The notes under the pieces: model-generated | The model's input: the letters and a program-made list of their open reading frames with translations, nothing else | Databases searched by the model: none | Told to the model about the DNA's origin: nothing | In this document: piece after piece, positions 34,331-46,176 of the stretch | Position numbering within the stretch: the first letter of the stretch is position 1 | How the letters are laid out: every line of letters starts with the position of its first letter | Made by a program: the position numbers and the translations under genes | Source of the DNA: Ariolimax columbianus | Lineage: Eukaryota; Mollusca; Gastropoda; Stylommatophora; Arionidae | Length of the DNA stretch: 64,000 nucleotides | Direction: 5' to 3' | Assembly (NCBI GenBank): GCA_036924085.1 | Contig: JAVGWX010000003.1 | Location: forward strand, 117,115,264 to 117,179,263

Positions 34331-34559
34331 CCGCTATTTGCTTTTTGAGTTATTGCTTTTGTCTATTCATCCAGTCTGTAATTATCTGTGAACTTAATTC
34401 TCAAATATCTGATTTATCTTGCTGGTCGAGGTTATATGTTTCTGCCTCAAATATTGCATTGCTTTTCTGTTCAGCTAACTTTCATTTTTTTCCCTTGTTG
34501 CTATTTGTTCATATATTGTCTGTTGTTCGTCCATCGTAATCTATGAAGACCACTTTGTC

Positions 34560-34895
34560 AGAATTCACTGTAAACTGTTCTCATGTCAGCATTCACTGTA
34601 AACTGTTTTCGTGTCAGCATTCACTGTAAACTGTTCTCATGCCAGCATTCACTGTCAACCGTTCTCATGTCAGCATTCACTGTCAACCGTTCTCATGTCA
34701 GCATTCACTGTAAACTGTTCTCATGTCAGCATTCACTGTCAACCGTTCTCATGTCAGCATTCACTGTCAACCGTTCTCATGTCAGCATTCACTGTAAACT
34801 GTTCTCATATCAGCATTCTCTGTAAACTGTTCTCATGTCAGCATTCACTGTAAACTGTTCTCATGTCAGCATTCACTGTAAACTGTTCTCATTAG
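34560..34895. repeat. 28-bp minisatellite, 12 units
   Basis: Unit TCAGCATTCACTGTAAACTG plus TTCTCATG, with a TCAACC variant. Units are nearly identical. It lies between the CR1-like element and an RTE fragment. Open frames here are artefacts of the repeat. Confidence 0.97.
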
Positions 34896-34899
34896 TGTG

Positions 34900-35960
34900 A
34901 AGACGGCAAAATAAGCCAATCTGAGCCTTGAATTGTCTGCTGCACCTAGTACAGGAAAATAAGACACCTCTTTCCACCTGGCCTGAAGAAGGTTTAATGT
35001 AAGTTGACTTGCGGAGCGATCGTCTCTGGATGGCCTCATCTTTTCTTGATGCCTTATGTCTCTAAACACCCTCAGCAATAGTGCTGCACCAGTCTATGCG
35101 ATTGGTGGCGATTCTGTCCCAGTCACCGTGGTTAATACCGCACTGGATCAATGATCTCTTTACTGTCCTTGTACCTTTTCCGCTGCCCACCACTTGCTCT
35201 CTTGCCATTTTCGAGTTCACCATTGAGGAGCTCTTTTGGGTAGACGTATCACATGGCAAGCCCATCTCAGCTGTGCTGCACATCTCATGATGTGTATATT
35301 GGACATGCTCGATCGCGCTAACACATCTGTATTTGTCACCATGTCCTGCCATCTAATCCCCAGCAGTTTCCACAGGCAGTGCATGTGGAAGTGATTTAAT
35401 TTCCTGGCATGGCAACTATAGACGGTCCAGGTTTCCCATGCATATAAGAGGGCAGGTAGAACAATTGCAGCGTAGACCTTTATTGTTGTTTGTTCTGATC
35501 CATCGTCTATACCATACCTTAGTGTGAAGTCTACCAAATGCCACACTTGCCTTAGCTATTATTGCATTCACCTCATCTTCTATGTGAATGACTAGGGATA
35601 AAGTACTGCCAAGGTAAGTGAACTTATTAACATTTTCTAAACAGTGGCCGTGTACCTTTATTGAAGGCTCTGAACAGGCAATATCTGGAGCCGGTTGATG
35701 TAAGACCTCTGGTTTTGTGATCGAGATGGTGAGACCGAAGTTTTCACAAGCTGTGGTGAACCGATCCATACATTCTTGCATGTCAACCTCCGTATTGGAA
35801 TTTAAGGCACAGTCATTCTCATAAAGAAAATCACGTATGGTTCCTTGTGGATTTGTTGATCTAATAGTGTACTTCTTACGTGAATGATTTAAGATATTAA
35901 AATGCTTTCGAAGAATGTTTTCCTCTGAATGTATGGTACTCTCATCATCTGGATGTATTA
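34900..35960 (-). mobile_element. RTE-type LINE C-terminal half, decayed
   Basis: Minus-strand pieces: IRDFLYENDCALNSNTEVDM (ENDC for the ADDC/YADD box), FTTACENFGLTISITKPEVL, NVNKFTYLGSTLSLVIHIED, VNAIIAKASVAFGRLHTKVW (35500-35830), then YAAIVLPALLYAWETWTVYS, KLNHFHMHCLWKLLGIRWQD (35330-35480) and LRWACHVIRLP. The remains down to 34900 are very broken. At least two frameshifts. Confidence 0.85.
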
Positions 35961-36515
35961 TAATATGATTATGTGGATGCAAGAATTTTATCATGTTGAT
36001 GTATGACTAGTTAATCATGTGGATGTATGATAATTTGATCATGTCGATATATGACTATTTGGTCATGTGGATATATGATTATTTGTTCATGTTGATGAAT
36101 GACTTTAATTATGTGGATGTATAATAATTTTATCATGTGGATGTATGACCATTTGATCATGTGGATGTGTGACTATTTGATTATGTGGATGTATGACTAT
36201 TTGATCATGTGGATGTATGACTATTTGATCATGAGGATGTATGATAATTGGATCATGTAGACGTATGATAATTGGATCATGCAGATGTATGATAATTGGA
36301 TCATGTGGATGTATGACTTTTTGATCATGTGGATGTATGAAAATTGAACCATAAGCATGTATGACTATTTGATCATCTGGATGTATGACACTCTGAAAAT
36401 CTTAATATATAGCACTATGTTCATTTAGATGTATGCTATTCATGTTATCTGGATGTATGACAATCTCTAATCATCTGCATGTATGACATTCTGTTCATCT
36501 GGATGTACGATAATA
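35935..36515. repeat. 24-bp minisatellite, about 22 units
   Basis: Unit ATCATGTGGATGTATGACTA plus TTTG, with diverged units at the right end. Two further diverged units lie at 37235-37325, beyond an inserted block, suggesting the array was split by insertion of 36516-37234. Confidence 0.93.
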
Positions 36516-36790
36516 GTTGTCCATCACAAGTGATGAAGACCACTCTCTTTGTTCAGCCGTATCTCTTGCTGTGTCCGCTGAAATGGGTGACTTGCGCGGT
36601 GATTTGGATTAAAGTGAGGAAGAAACTGCGCCTTTTGTCAACTTCACTCACAGAGCCTAAGCTACCTTTTGCCAGTGGCAAGATATTCATCGAGACGACT
36701 GGAGATAGCATAGGATGCAGATTTTGTCTCAGGGTTACCACCGAAGCCGTTCCGTAAACATGTAACCCGCAGGGTAGAAAGGTGGGAAGG
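36516..36790 (+). repeat. Dispersed repeat D inserted in the 24-bp array
   Basis: Contains TTGTCCATCACAAGTGATGA, CCAGTGGCAAGATATTCATC and GATGCAGATTTTGTCTCAGG in the family order. Followed by about 440 bp of unassigned DNA before the array resumes at 37235. Confidence 0.6.
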
Positions 36791-37700
36791 CATCTAACGC
36801 AGTTTGTCGTGCCTTTTCGATAACCACAAGAGGTCGTATGGACAACACTCAGCGTGTGAGTGAGTCTGGCATCTCTCCCCAGCTGTATTCATCTCATCAT
36901 AGTAGCATCTAAAATTCCCACACGCCATATTCGTGAAGGTGAACCGGCAGAACTAACTCGTGAAACACGACACAGGTATAACTGGTATAACCGTAGTTCC
37001 ATTCACTGATTCAGCCGGCGTCCAGACCAGGATAAACGGATGGAAGAAATCACAAAAAAAGAACGAAATAACAAGTCCCGACGGAAAACAACACCTCGTT
37101 TCCGTGAACACAAGTGTAAGTCGTCGACTAGTGTGAATTCCAGGCAAATCCGTGGTCTGGCGGCATCCATAATGATCCAAAACAGTAGAGAAATGTAGAC
37201 TCGCAGCCAGTTATGGCGCCATCTTTGCCAGATTTTTTTAATGTATGATAGATTATCTGGATGTATCACAATCTGAACGCCTGTGTGTTTCACAGTCTGA
37301 TCATCGTGATGGATCGTCTGCAAAAATGGTTCTATATCATTGTGCTGCTTCTAGATTTATTTGAGATGTTTTCCTTCCAATAGAGATGGTGGAACAGCAG
37401 AACAGATAGTACACATCTTTGTCACACTTCGGATGTAACTACAAAACAGTAGCTATGCTGCTATGTCCTTTCGGAGTTCTCAAAGCATTTTGAAGTTTTC
37501 TATAAATTGCTCATATGTTGCATAGACAGTAACCCTGTAAGAGTGACACGCACGAAAGCCCCACTGACTCTCAAGGGGTAAACCATGGCCATCTGTAGTC
37601 TAGAGTAGGTCATGAGTAAACACTGCTCAATGTGACTATATATATATATGCTGCACGTCAACTGCAAGAAAAATGCCAGGAACAGAATAGGGATTAGTAA
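36791..37700. other. Unassigned DNA with array remnant
   Basis: 36791-37234 has no recognised feature. 37235-37325 holds two diverged units of the 24-bp array. 37326-37700 has a short AT dinucleotide run near 37628 and nothing else that I recognise. Confidence 0.5.
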
Positions 37701-37709
37701 ACAGTTTTT

Positions 37710-38940
37710 GTCGAAATGACCAAAGCCTTTGATATTATCAATAGGGATGGACTTTGGCAAATGAAGACTAAGTTTGTCTACTCCTGCAGATTAATTGGGA
37801 TTGTCGGGCAATCACATGATGGCACGAGGGCTCATGTACTGCATGAGGGAGAAATGTATGTCGTCTTCCCAGTCATCTCCGGTGTCAAACAGGGTTGTGT
37901 GCTGGCATCGACACTCTTTAGCATGGTCTTCAGCAGCAATGCTCACTGATGCTGTCAATTGCGCTGCTACTGGAATGCATATCAGGTATAGGACGCAGAG
38001 TCAACTGTTCCTCCCAAGTCGCCTAAAGTCCTACACTTGGGTGCGTGAGGTCACGATCCTGGATTTCCTATTCTCGACGATTTAAACGTCTTCAATCCCA
38101 GCTCACAAAAATATATGTAGTCTACCATTAATGAGTCTTCGGCGGCATTCAGTAACTTTGTCTCACGATCAACACTAGGAAAACGTACTATTCAAGCTTT
38201 CCCCTGGAACCAAACATTTCTGTACAGAACCAGCATCTCCAGTCAGTCGTTAGTTTCACCTACCCAGTCCTGGCAGCACCTTCACAAGAGAGAGAAATAT
38301 TGACACTGAGGTCAATAACAGAATTGCTAAGGCGAGCTCTGCGTATGCGAGGCTCCAAGCAAACGCCTGGAATCGACAAGACAGCGTAGCAACAAAGTTT
38401 TTCGAGCTGTGGTATTATCCAATGTGCTGCCTGCATGTAAGACAGGAACAATGTATAACAGACATGCCAGAAATCAATCGTTTTCACTTGAGCTGTCTGC
38501 GTAGGCTGCTCAGGATTAGGTAGCAGGACAAAGTGCCTAACTATGAAACTCTTAGCAATACTAACCATACGCTTCTGAAATTGGCTCAGCTACGATGAAC
38601 AGGACATGTTGTTCGAATGCTGGATAAACGCATCCCTAAGCAGCTGTTATACGATGAGCTCAAAAATGGCTGACGCGTACCAGTAGGACAGAACAAATGC
38701 TACAGATACTCCTGAAAGTATATCTGAAATGCTTCAATATTGTGGTTACTTCCTGGAAGATGCTTGCACAAAAGACTACCACTTGACGAGCTAGTATCAC
38801 CGCAGGTGCTCAGATAGTAGAAAGTACCCCATCGTGGAGGCTCAGCGAAAGCGTGATGCCCGAAACAACAATACTCACAGTGTTTCCACTGCCGCATGTG
38901 TGTCCTGAATGTGGCAGGGTGTGCCGTTCGAGGATTAGTC
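37710..38940 (+). mobile_element. RTE-type LINE, RT to C-terminus, decayed
   Basis: Plus strand: MTKAFDIINRDGLWQ, FPVISGVKQGCVLASTLFSM (37716-37930), then in other frames AMLTDA, VREVTILDFLFSTI near 38050-38080 and, near 38580-38680, LAQLR-TGHVVRMLDKRIPKQLLYDELKNG. The catalytic FADD is lost to frameshift. Opposite in direction to the RTE fragment at 34.9-36 kb. Confidence 0.8.
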
Positions 38941-39264
38941 TATACTGCCCTCAGAGAACACATATTTCGAAACAATAATCTGATGATGCCATCATCTTTG
39001 CTTGCCATGAGCAGATATAATTAATTTACGATAATGAAGAACTCTCTATAATGTTGAAGAATAGTTCATCTTAATCAATAAAACAGTAGTGTAAATCGTA
39101 CTGTGACTGGTAAAAATAGAGCTCAGAGAAAATTAGTGCCCGGCAAACAAATTGGAAAAATTTAAAATCCTAGCCAATATGCAAATCTACCTTCCCCCCG
39201 AGTCTAGTAATCCGAACGTTTAACATTGTTTAACATTGAAGAATAACCTCTGGTCATGTCAAAT

Positions 39265-39487
39265 ATACTGGACAAGATTCTCACCTCGGCTTCCTAGTAG
39301 ACCTCCCTGGAAACGGGCTGTTTTCATGGCATTCTGGCTAATGAGGTGAGGGATCGACGTGATCCGTGTAGTAGTGAGTGACACGCAGATAAAGCCAAGC
39401 GTAGCATAACCATCTGGAGGACCCAGGTCCACCGTCATCAGCACGATCTGGATGTGAGGAAGACTACTGCAACCCGCCACTTAGCGT
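39265..39487 (-). repeat. Dispersed repeat M, inverted copy
   Basis: Reverse-complement partner of 12140-12365, with roughly 85 percent of bases shared by eye. Open frame 39259-39480 starts MAGCSS and parallels the frame in the other copy. Element class unknown. Confidence 0.65.
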
Positions 39488-39689
39488 CCTTTTTAGGCCA
39501 TACACTTTGTGAAAATTCGCAAACAACATTACAAAAAGAACATTCAACTACCTGGCAGGAGATACACCTGCCTGATTGAATATCAGGATTCCAGTAAGTC
39601 TTTTTGAAGTTCCAAATGTTTTACTGTCTGATAATTTTATAATTTGCAGTAGAATTAACATGATCCGTGCCACATTCTTTAACTTTTCA

Positions 39690-40140
39690 GATAATAATAA
39701 TAATAATAATCTTCACTTAGGCGTCTGATGCCCGTTGTGTCGGTCGGCCACATCCATGACCCACAGCTGTGGCGTGGTTCCAAGGCGGAGGAGGAGGTTG
39801 CTACTTGCTGAAGCCATACTGTTCGAGGATGGCCTCTTATGTGCCTCCAGCCGATCGGGGGAAGACTTTTGGCACCGAGGAACGACTTGTGTAGTATTTT
39901 GTGTCCAGGGGTTTCGGGGTTCAGCCGTACGACATGGCTTAACAAAGAAACTCGGCGCCAGTCAAGTGTTTCTGAGATTGGGTGGATACCTCTTCTAGCA
40001 AAGACATCCACGTTGCGGATTTAGTCATGCCATCGGATGCTCAGCATACGCCACTGGTTGCCCATGTGAAAGGCTTCCAGTTTCGATATGTCATGTTTCA
40101 GCAATGTCCAGGTTTCGGAGATTTTCAGAACTATATTTGA
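39690..40140 (-). mobile_element. RTE/L2-like LINE C-terminal fragment with (TTA)n tail
   Basis: The minus strand reads WTLLKHDISKLEAFHMGNQW near 40050-40110, MLSIRWHD-IRNVDVFARRG and SLLSHVVRLNPETPGHKILH near 39900, then TVWLQQVATSS. A (TTA)n run at 39692-39709 ends it on the minus strand, consistent with a 3' tail. One stop interrupts the frame. Confidence 0.75.
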
Positions 40141-40552
40141 AATCATATTGAAGAACCGTTCAAACTAAATGAACGCGTTAGACAGAAAAGTACATGAAAT
40201 CCGGTGGCTATTTTGTTACATTTTACTCTGTTTTATGAAAATAAAATTAATAATCATCATTATTTCTTTTACTATTATTACACTTTTTTGTGTTTGTTTC
40301 CAACATCATACTGACAAGAAATTCAGGCAAAAAAGCGGAACTGTATAGTCAAGCCACAATGAGATTGTGTCAATTACTCAGGAGAAAGTAATCAATAAAA
40401 TGAACCATACTGAAATGCACCGGAAATGTTAAAAATAACGATGGAAATAGGTACCTGGACAATCTATCAGCTAACCGAAAGGTGACTGGCTACAGAACCA
40501 TTTATATAATGAAGAAAATTGGCATCATGTGGGCTGCTGATAATAGTAGGAT

Positions 40553-40905
40553 ATGGCTTGGCTTGGCTTCGTTCATTCTCAATCTCCTGCTACCAAGACC
40601 TGAAAGGGCTTGAGTAGCAGAATGTAGTCCAAAGAACGGAATGCGTTGTGTCGTAGTTTACAGATTGACTGCGATATTTTCACCTTTCGGTCCAAAACAT
40701 CTGACTTCAGCAAGCATTTTTTAGTAGCAGCTTAGCATTCCCTCTTCGATCCCTTCTCCTTAGCCAGTCTGCCCTGCTGCAGCCTGTTATCCAAGATCAC
40801 GGCGTGGAGGTGTAGAAGAGTCTTGGCAGCGTTGGTTCGCTGGCCCTGATGCTAGCAGCCAGCTATGGGTCGTTGACCACTGCAGCTCATGCGCTGCTCC
40901 GCCAT
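40553..40905 (-). repeat. Dispersed repeat R1, longest copy
   Basis: On the minus strand it starts GGCGGAGCAGCGCATGAGCT and ends GAACGAAGCCAAGCCAAGCC (3' pentamer tail). About 350 bp is probably close to full length. This copy gives the orientation and tail of the family. Confidence 0.8.
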
Positions 40906-41229
40906 AGTAGGATATGATCTTACTTTAAGGAATTACAGCTAAATTATGTATTAATAAGTTTTGGTAAAACAAGGCGAGAAAAGCACAAATCTTGGCATAA
41001 CTTCCACATTACCACCACACACAATTCTTTTGTTTTCATTTTATTAACAATATAGAATGCACTTTATAAATATTTTTTTCATGAATGATTAAAGACAAAA
41101 GTAAATTTCTAACATTAATTGAAATAACGAAAGTTACAGCTAAGAAGGAACATCGTAGGTATTCAACAAATTATGAGACAATGATTGGATTGGCATCATG
41201 TCAGTCTGGAGAGACAATGGACAACGCTA

Positions 41230-42960
41230 GAGGGGAGACAATCAGTATTTTGCCATTCCTTTTGCCGCACACGTTTGGAGTCTGCTTCTTGACGCATCTT
41301 GTCCTCCCCTTCCTGCAGACCAACACACAAAGCCTGGCTCCAGCCGGGTCTGTCCTTGACGCATCTTGTCCTCCCCTTCCTACAGACCAACACACAAAGC
41401 CTGCCTCCAGCCGGGTCTGTCCTTGGCGCATCTTGTCCTCCCCTTCCTGCAGACCAACACACAAAGCCTGCCTCCAGCCGGGTCTGTCCTTGACGCATCT
41501 TGTCCTCCCCTTCCTGCAGACCAACACACAAAGCCTGCCTCCAGCCGGGTCTGTCCTTGACGCATCTTGTCCTCCCCTTCCTGCAGACCAACACACAAAG
41601 CCTGCCTCCAGCCGGGTCTGTCCTTGACGCATCTTGTCCTCCCCTTCCTGCAGACCAACACACAAAGCCTGCCTCCAGCCGGGTCTGTCCTTGACGCATC
41701 TTGTCCTCCCCTTGCTGCAGACCAACACACAAAGCCTGCCTCCAGCCGGGTCTGTCCTTGACGCATCTTGTCCTCCCCTTCCTGCAGACCAACACACAAA
41801 GCCTGCCTCCAGCCGGGTCTGTCCTTGACGCATCTTGTCCTCCCCTTCCTGCAGACCAACACACAAAGCCTGCCTCCAGCCGGGTCTGTCCTTGACGCAT
41901 CTTGTCCTCCCCTTCCTGCAGACCAACACACAAAGCCTGCCTCCAGCCGGGTCTGTCCTTTACGCATCTTGTCCTCCCCTTCCTGCAGACCAACACACAA
42001 GGCCTGCCTCCAGCCGGGTCTGTCCTTGACGCATCTTGTCCTCCCCTTCCTGCAGACCAACACACAAAGCCTGCCTCCAGCCGGGTCTGTCCTTGACGCA
42101 TCTTGTCCTCCCCTTGCTGCAGACCAACACACAAAGCCTGCCTCCAGCCGGGTCTGTCCTTGACGCATCTTGTCCTCCCCTTCCTGCAGACCAACACACA
42201 AAGCCTGCCTCCAGCCGGGTCTGTCCTTGACGCATCTTGTCATCCCCTTCCTGCAGGCCAACACACAAAACCTGCCTCCAGCCGGGTCTGTCCTTGACGT
42301 ATCTTGTCCTCCCCTTCCTGCAGACCAACACACAAAGCCTGGCTCCAGCCGGGTCTGTCCTTGACGCATCTTGTCCTCCCCTTCCTGCAGACCAACTCAC
42401 AAAGCCTGCCTCCAGCCGGGTCTGTCCTTGACGCATCTTGTCCTCCCCTTCCTGCAGACCAACACACAAAGCCTGGCTCCAGCCGGGTCTGTCCTTGACG
42501 CATCGTGTCCTCCCCTTCCTGCAGACCAACACACAAAGCCTGGCTCCAGCCGGGTCTGTCCTTGACGCATCGTGTCCTCCCCTTCTTGCAGACCAACACA
42601 CAAAGCCTGCCTCCAGCCGGGTCTGTCTTCGGCAAGTTCCTCCCAGCTGCAGGTGTTCATATCCAACGCCTTCAGGTCACACTTGGAAACATCTTTGTTA
42701 GTGGAGGAAATGTCTACTTCTGTTTCGCTTGCCCGTATAGGATATCTGGTGGTATTCGTCCATCTTCCATTCTACACACGTGACCAAGCCATTTCAAGCG
42801 GCGCTGGCGGAGGATCTATACTAAACTGGCAATCTTTGCACAGACCAACACATCGTTGTTTGTCACTCTGTCACTCCATGAAATTCCAAGAATGCGCCTG
42901 AGGCAGCGCATATGAAAAGCATTTAGCCTTTTTTCCAAGTGAAGCACAGAGTCCATGTTT
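41230..42960 (-). mobile_element. RTE-type LINE C-terminus expanded by a 67-bp minisatellite
   Basis: Minus strand from 42960: AFHMRCLRRILGIS, LRQRRLKWLGHVCRMEDGR (42770-42840), IPPDILYGQAKQK, then SWEELAEDRPGWRQALCVGL at 42570-42640. After this the codons for DRPGWRQALCVGLQEGED recur 20 times down to 41287. The end (41230-41280) reads KKQTPNVCGKRNGK in one frame and EADSKRVRQKEWQN in another, like the basic end of such proteins. The array is thus an expansion inside the former coding region. Confidence 0.8.
41287..42627. repeat. 67-bp minisatellite, 20 units
   Basis: Unit includes GACGCATCTTGTCCTCCCCT, CTGCAGACCAACACACAAAG and CTCCAGCCGGGTCTGTCC. Units are 95-100 percent alike. Because 67 is not divisible by 3 and no stop occurs in the minus frames, each minus frame is open, giving spurious proteins up to 333 residues with a 67-residue period. 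Confidence 0.98.
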
Positions 42961-43299
42961 TTCTGGCATAGAAACAATAAACAGTAAACAAAAAAAACAT
43001 GTTAATTGAAGTGCCGGACCCTAATTGGCAAGTAGAAAGAAATTGAAAACCATGGTATGGACACTTTGAAGACAGTACAAGGAATCATACAAGTAATTTC
43101 GAACATTTGCTAAATCTGTATATAGAACATGAATTTGTAAAGGCTAAGATTATATTCCCACCCAGCTTAAGCCAGAGAAAAGCATGGTATGAATTTATTT
43201 TTGTTTCCTCAAGTGTATTCTATATCGACAAAGAACTGATTTTGTGTGGGTGTAACATTGATCAGACGTTAGAGATTAGAGCCAGACTAACCAGAAATT

Positions 43300-43492
43300 A
43301 GGAAATATCTTTTTAGTCATAGAGGGGTGAATGCTAGGAATTCATTGCCAAGGGAGGTAGTGGAGGCAGGGACAGTTAATGTATTTAAGAATAAATTGGA
43401 CGCGCATAGCTTTTAGAGCAAGGTAATGTAAATTAAATAGGTTGTATACAGACTCTGTAGAGTCTTCTAAACCAGTATAAGGACGTTAAGTA
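43300..43492 (+). mobile_element. CR1-like LINE 3' end fragment
   Basis: Plus strand carries AATGCTAGGAATTCATTGCC through TACAGACTCTGTAGAGTCTT and ends GGACGTTAAGTAAG. It matches, in reverse, the 3' region of the CR1-like element at 31560-31800. Only about 190 bp remains. Confidence 0.85.
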
Positions 43493-43689
43493 AGCCAGAA
43501 AAAGATTCATATAAAATATCACAGATTCCTGAGCGTCACTACACATTGACGTTGTCCCATACCACAGTCTAGTCATTATGCCACACTACGAACTACGTAA
43601 ACAATTGTCACAGGGCACATAAGGCAGAGTTTAAAGGACGCAAAGGTCAACCGAATAATAGTTTTAAAAAGCAAGCGAAAGTAGGCAGT

Positions 43690-43915
43690 GGGTTCTAATC
43701 GCGAAATCTCCGTTTCAAATCCCTTGCCCACAGGGCTCACATTACCAATGTACTAGGTTCGAATCCCGCCGTGTCCAGTTTGACATGCATGAGTTGTATT
43801 TTTCGCTGCGATCGTTTTTCCACGTACGGAAAGTAATGGCAACCTACAGTACTGCACATCTGACAAGAAACTTAAAACAGCTGAATAGGTTGGCGATTGT
43901 AAGACGCGACGTTAT
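43690..43915 (+). repeat. tRNA-headed SINE S2
   Basis: Perfect Pol III B box GGTTCGAATCC at 43756-43766, then CCGCCGTGTCCAGTTTGA and a body shared with 3268-3490. A plausible A box lies near 43690-43705 (TAGGCAGTGG). Too long and unfolded to be a tRNA gene. Confidence 0.7.
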
Positions 43916-44059
43916 GCAAAGGACATGCTACTTACATCGTAAGGGAAGATAACGACAGCATCAGACTGCTGATGCATGATGGCATTTCATACGTCGGTCC
44001 AATCAAATCCTATCATGGTAAACTCTGCAACACTTGGATACGTGTGTCAAGAGCCAGGT

Positions 44060-45063
44060 GTGTCATGTGACAGTCAAATAAGATCCTTTCACAGTCGTAC
44101 CATTCTTTGACAATTTTCTCAGCTGTCTTGTCGCATTGGGGATAACGTCCTCGGCATCATCGAATCACTGTCCTTTCAGTGCCGATTTCAGTGTCGAGGA
44201 ACAAGAAAAAAATCAGTAAGTGCCAGGTCGGGAGAAAATGGAGGATGTTCCAAGGTAATCACATTGTGCTTTGCGAGGCACTGCTTCGCCAGTAGGGATT
44301 GATGGGCTGGTGCATTGCCATGCAGCATAATCCAATTGTTTGCATTTCATTTTTATGGTCGTTTTCTTCTGATTGCATCTCTTAGACGACGGAGAATATC
44401 AACGTACATTTCATTGTTAACCGTTCGGCCTTTAGGAATGAAATCCTGGTAGACAATACCCAGGGAAAAGAAAAAAAAAACTTCCAACATAACTTTTTCT
44501 TTGCTCTTGTCCAAAAGAAATGTATGTGTCCGGGGAAATGTGGGAGATTTCAATTCAGAGCACTGAGGATCGTACAAATAACACTAGATCTCATCTTCTG
44601 TAATTATGTTGTTGAGAAAATTTATATTTTGATCAGCCATGGTGATTAGGTCTCCTGCCAGTGTCCATCTTGTTTCTTTCTGTTCAGGAGATAACATTTT
44701 GGGAACCATGTGTTGACACATACGGTGCCTGTGCAGTTCATTGTTGAGAATACTGTGGCAACTTCCAACTGATATTCAAACTTCTGAAGTTATTTTCGCC
44801 ACACTAAGTCTTCTGTCAGCAATCACAACGTGTCGAACACGCTCAATGTTTTCATTGTTGATCGAGGTTCACGGTCGTCCACTGTGTACATCATCATCGA
44901 CACTAACACTACCTTCACGGAAACGCTTGTGTTACTCACACACTTACGATTTTTACATTGCGGTATCACCATATGCTTTATTAATCAATGTTTGTGTCTA
45001 TGAGGGTGACTTCTCAAGCAAAGCACAGAATTTGATATTTAAACGTTGTTCAATCAAGGACAT
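44060..45063 (-). pseudogene. mariner-family transposase relic
   Basis: Begins ATG at 45063 (MSLIEQRLNIKFCALLEKSP), followed in frame by several stops. Then VRHVVIADRRLSVAKI, MLSPEQKETRWTLAGD, the central part 44353-44577 (LLDKSKEKVMLEVFFFFSLG, IPKGRTVNNEMYVDILRRLR, DAIRRKRP) and LHGNAPAHQSLL with HPPFSPDLALTDFF near 44240-44330. These are the mariner catalytic-core landmarks: the HDNAPAH block has Gly for the second Asp, and SPDLAPxDFF has Thr before the last Asp. Length of about 1 kb fits the family. Terminal inverted repeats were not identified. Inactive. Confidence 0.88.
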
Positions 45064-45234
45064 TTTCAACGCCGACGATGCAACGAGCACAACACACAAA
45101 CAAAATTCTGTTCGAGAGTATATGTGAAGGTCACGTCTACCATGTCATTTCGTAAAGGTTACTACCAACTTATATATTTTCCATTATCATCTTTTATTCA
45201 AACACGAGTCTACTATTCTAGAAACATTTTGAAG

Positions 45235-45345
45235 CTACCTCGTATTAGCCTCTGTAGCGTTTCTTCTGTCTCCCTGACGAACGTCTCCCTTTTCTGAGCT
45301 CACCGCACAACAGCTGCTTGGGAAGGCGCTCATCTGGCATGTGAA
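45235..45345 (-). mobile_element. RTE-type LINE C-terminal scrap
   Basis: The minus strand reads MPDERLPKQLLCGELRKGRR and SSGRQKKRYRG, the same block as at 4.3 kb and 38.6 kb. Only about 110 bp is left. Confidence 0.7.
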
Positions 45346-45904
45346 TAGCAAATGATGGCAAGAAAATGATGCCAATAGATAAAGAATGTTCTAGGAATTC
45401 CTCAACTTGGTCGACAATTTTGAAAAAAAATATTTACCCCTTGAGAAAACCAGAAAAAATAACCATCAATTACAATATTAGAAGTTCAAAAAATATCGAG
45501 CATTTTCACATTAGAAGGTACCAGACGTCAACTGAATAAAAGAAGAGGGCATTAAACGATGTGGGATTAAATTGGTTAGCAAGAATATTCAATGTGAAAT
45601 AGACAGAAAGAAAAGTTCTTGAACATCAGAAAAAAAGTCATTTCCATCTTAGAGAAAAATTCATTGTTTTGCGTCCGTACCTTTTTCCATAGCAGTGTCA
45701 GTTCAATAGTGTTTTGCGCGTAATGACTCGGTGCATATGTCTTCACCCGTCTTTTTGTAACAGGTTTTCTTTCTATAGGATTGCGAATTTTATATTTTAA
45801 ATATTCGAATCCGGCAAGTTTGAGTTGTGAGTCGTTTCCCAACTTCTTCGCAACGCTAGCCGTCGAAACAATTTTGTGTAATTTAAATTTAAATGTATTT
45901 TTTT

Positions 45905-46120
45905 TTTTGCTTTCGCTTTATTTCTTTTTTCTCTAAGACGGTGTGGGCTGCACTATGTTTTTAGGTTGTGCCTGTCGACTCAGTGCATCCGACTTCGACA
46001 TGCATTTTATGTAAGGGTATGCTTCCACCTGCATTTTCTAAGAGTTTTATTCACCGGGGTAACGGCCGGTACTGTGATTAGGTAGCGAACCCAGCACCTT
46101 CGGGTTATCACCTACGGTGA
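45905..46120 (-). repeat. tRNA-headed SINE S1, diverged copy
   Basis: The minus strand has GGTTCGCTACC (degenerate B box), the conserved ACCCTTACATAAAATGCATG and TCGGATGCACTGAGTCGACA core, and an A-rich end at 45905. Same layout as 12600-12895. Confidence 0.75.
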
Positions 46121-46121
46121 T

Positions 46122-46176
46122 ATTTCTCTCTCTCGTTCTCTCTCTCTCTTTATCTCTCTCTCTCTCTCTCTCTTCT
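46122..46176. repeat. (TC)n microsatellite
   Basis: Interrupted CT dinucleotide run immediately beside the SINE head. Confidence 0.95.

Noticed and set aside
34583..34853. 80-residue frames with Ser/His/Cys-rich repeats
   Set aside because: Products of the 28-bp minisatellite; no start or flanking coding sequence.
41196..42635. Long open frames (up to 333 residues) with a 67-residue period on the minus strand, and 64-residue frames on plus
   Set aside because: They come from a 67-bp tandem repeat that lacks stops in these frames. The protein period equals the unit length, all frames are equally open, and there is no start or domain context.
43756..43766. A tRNA gene marked by a perfect B box
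   Set aside because: No acceptor stem pairing was seen, and the flanking body is repeated at 3.3 kb; it is SINE S2.
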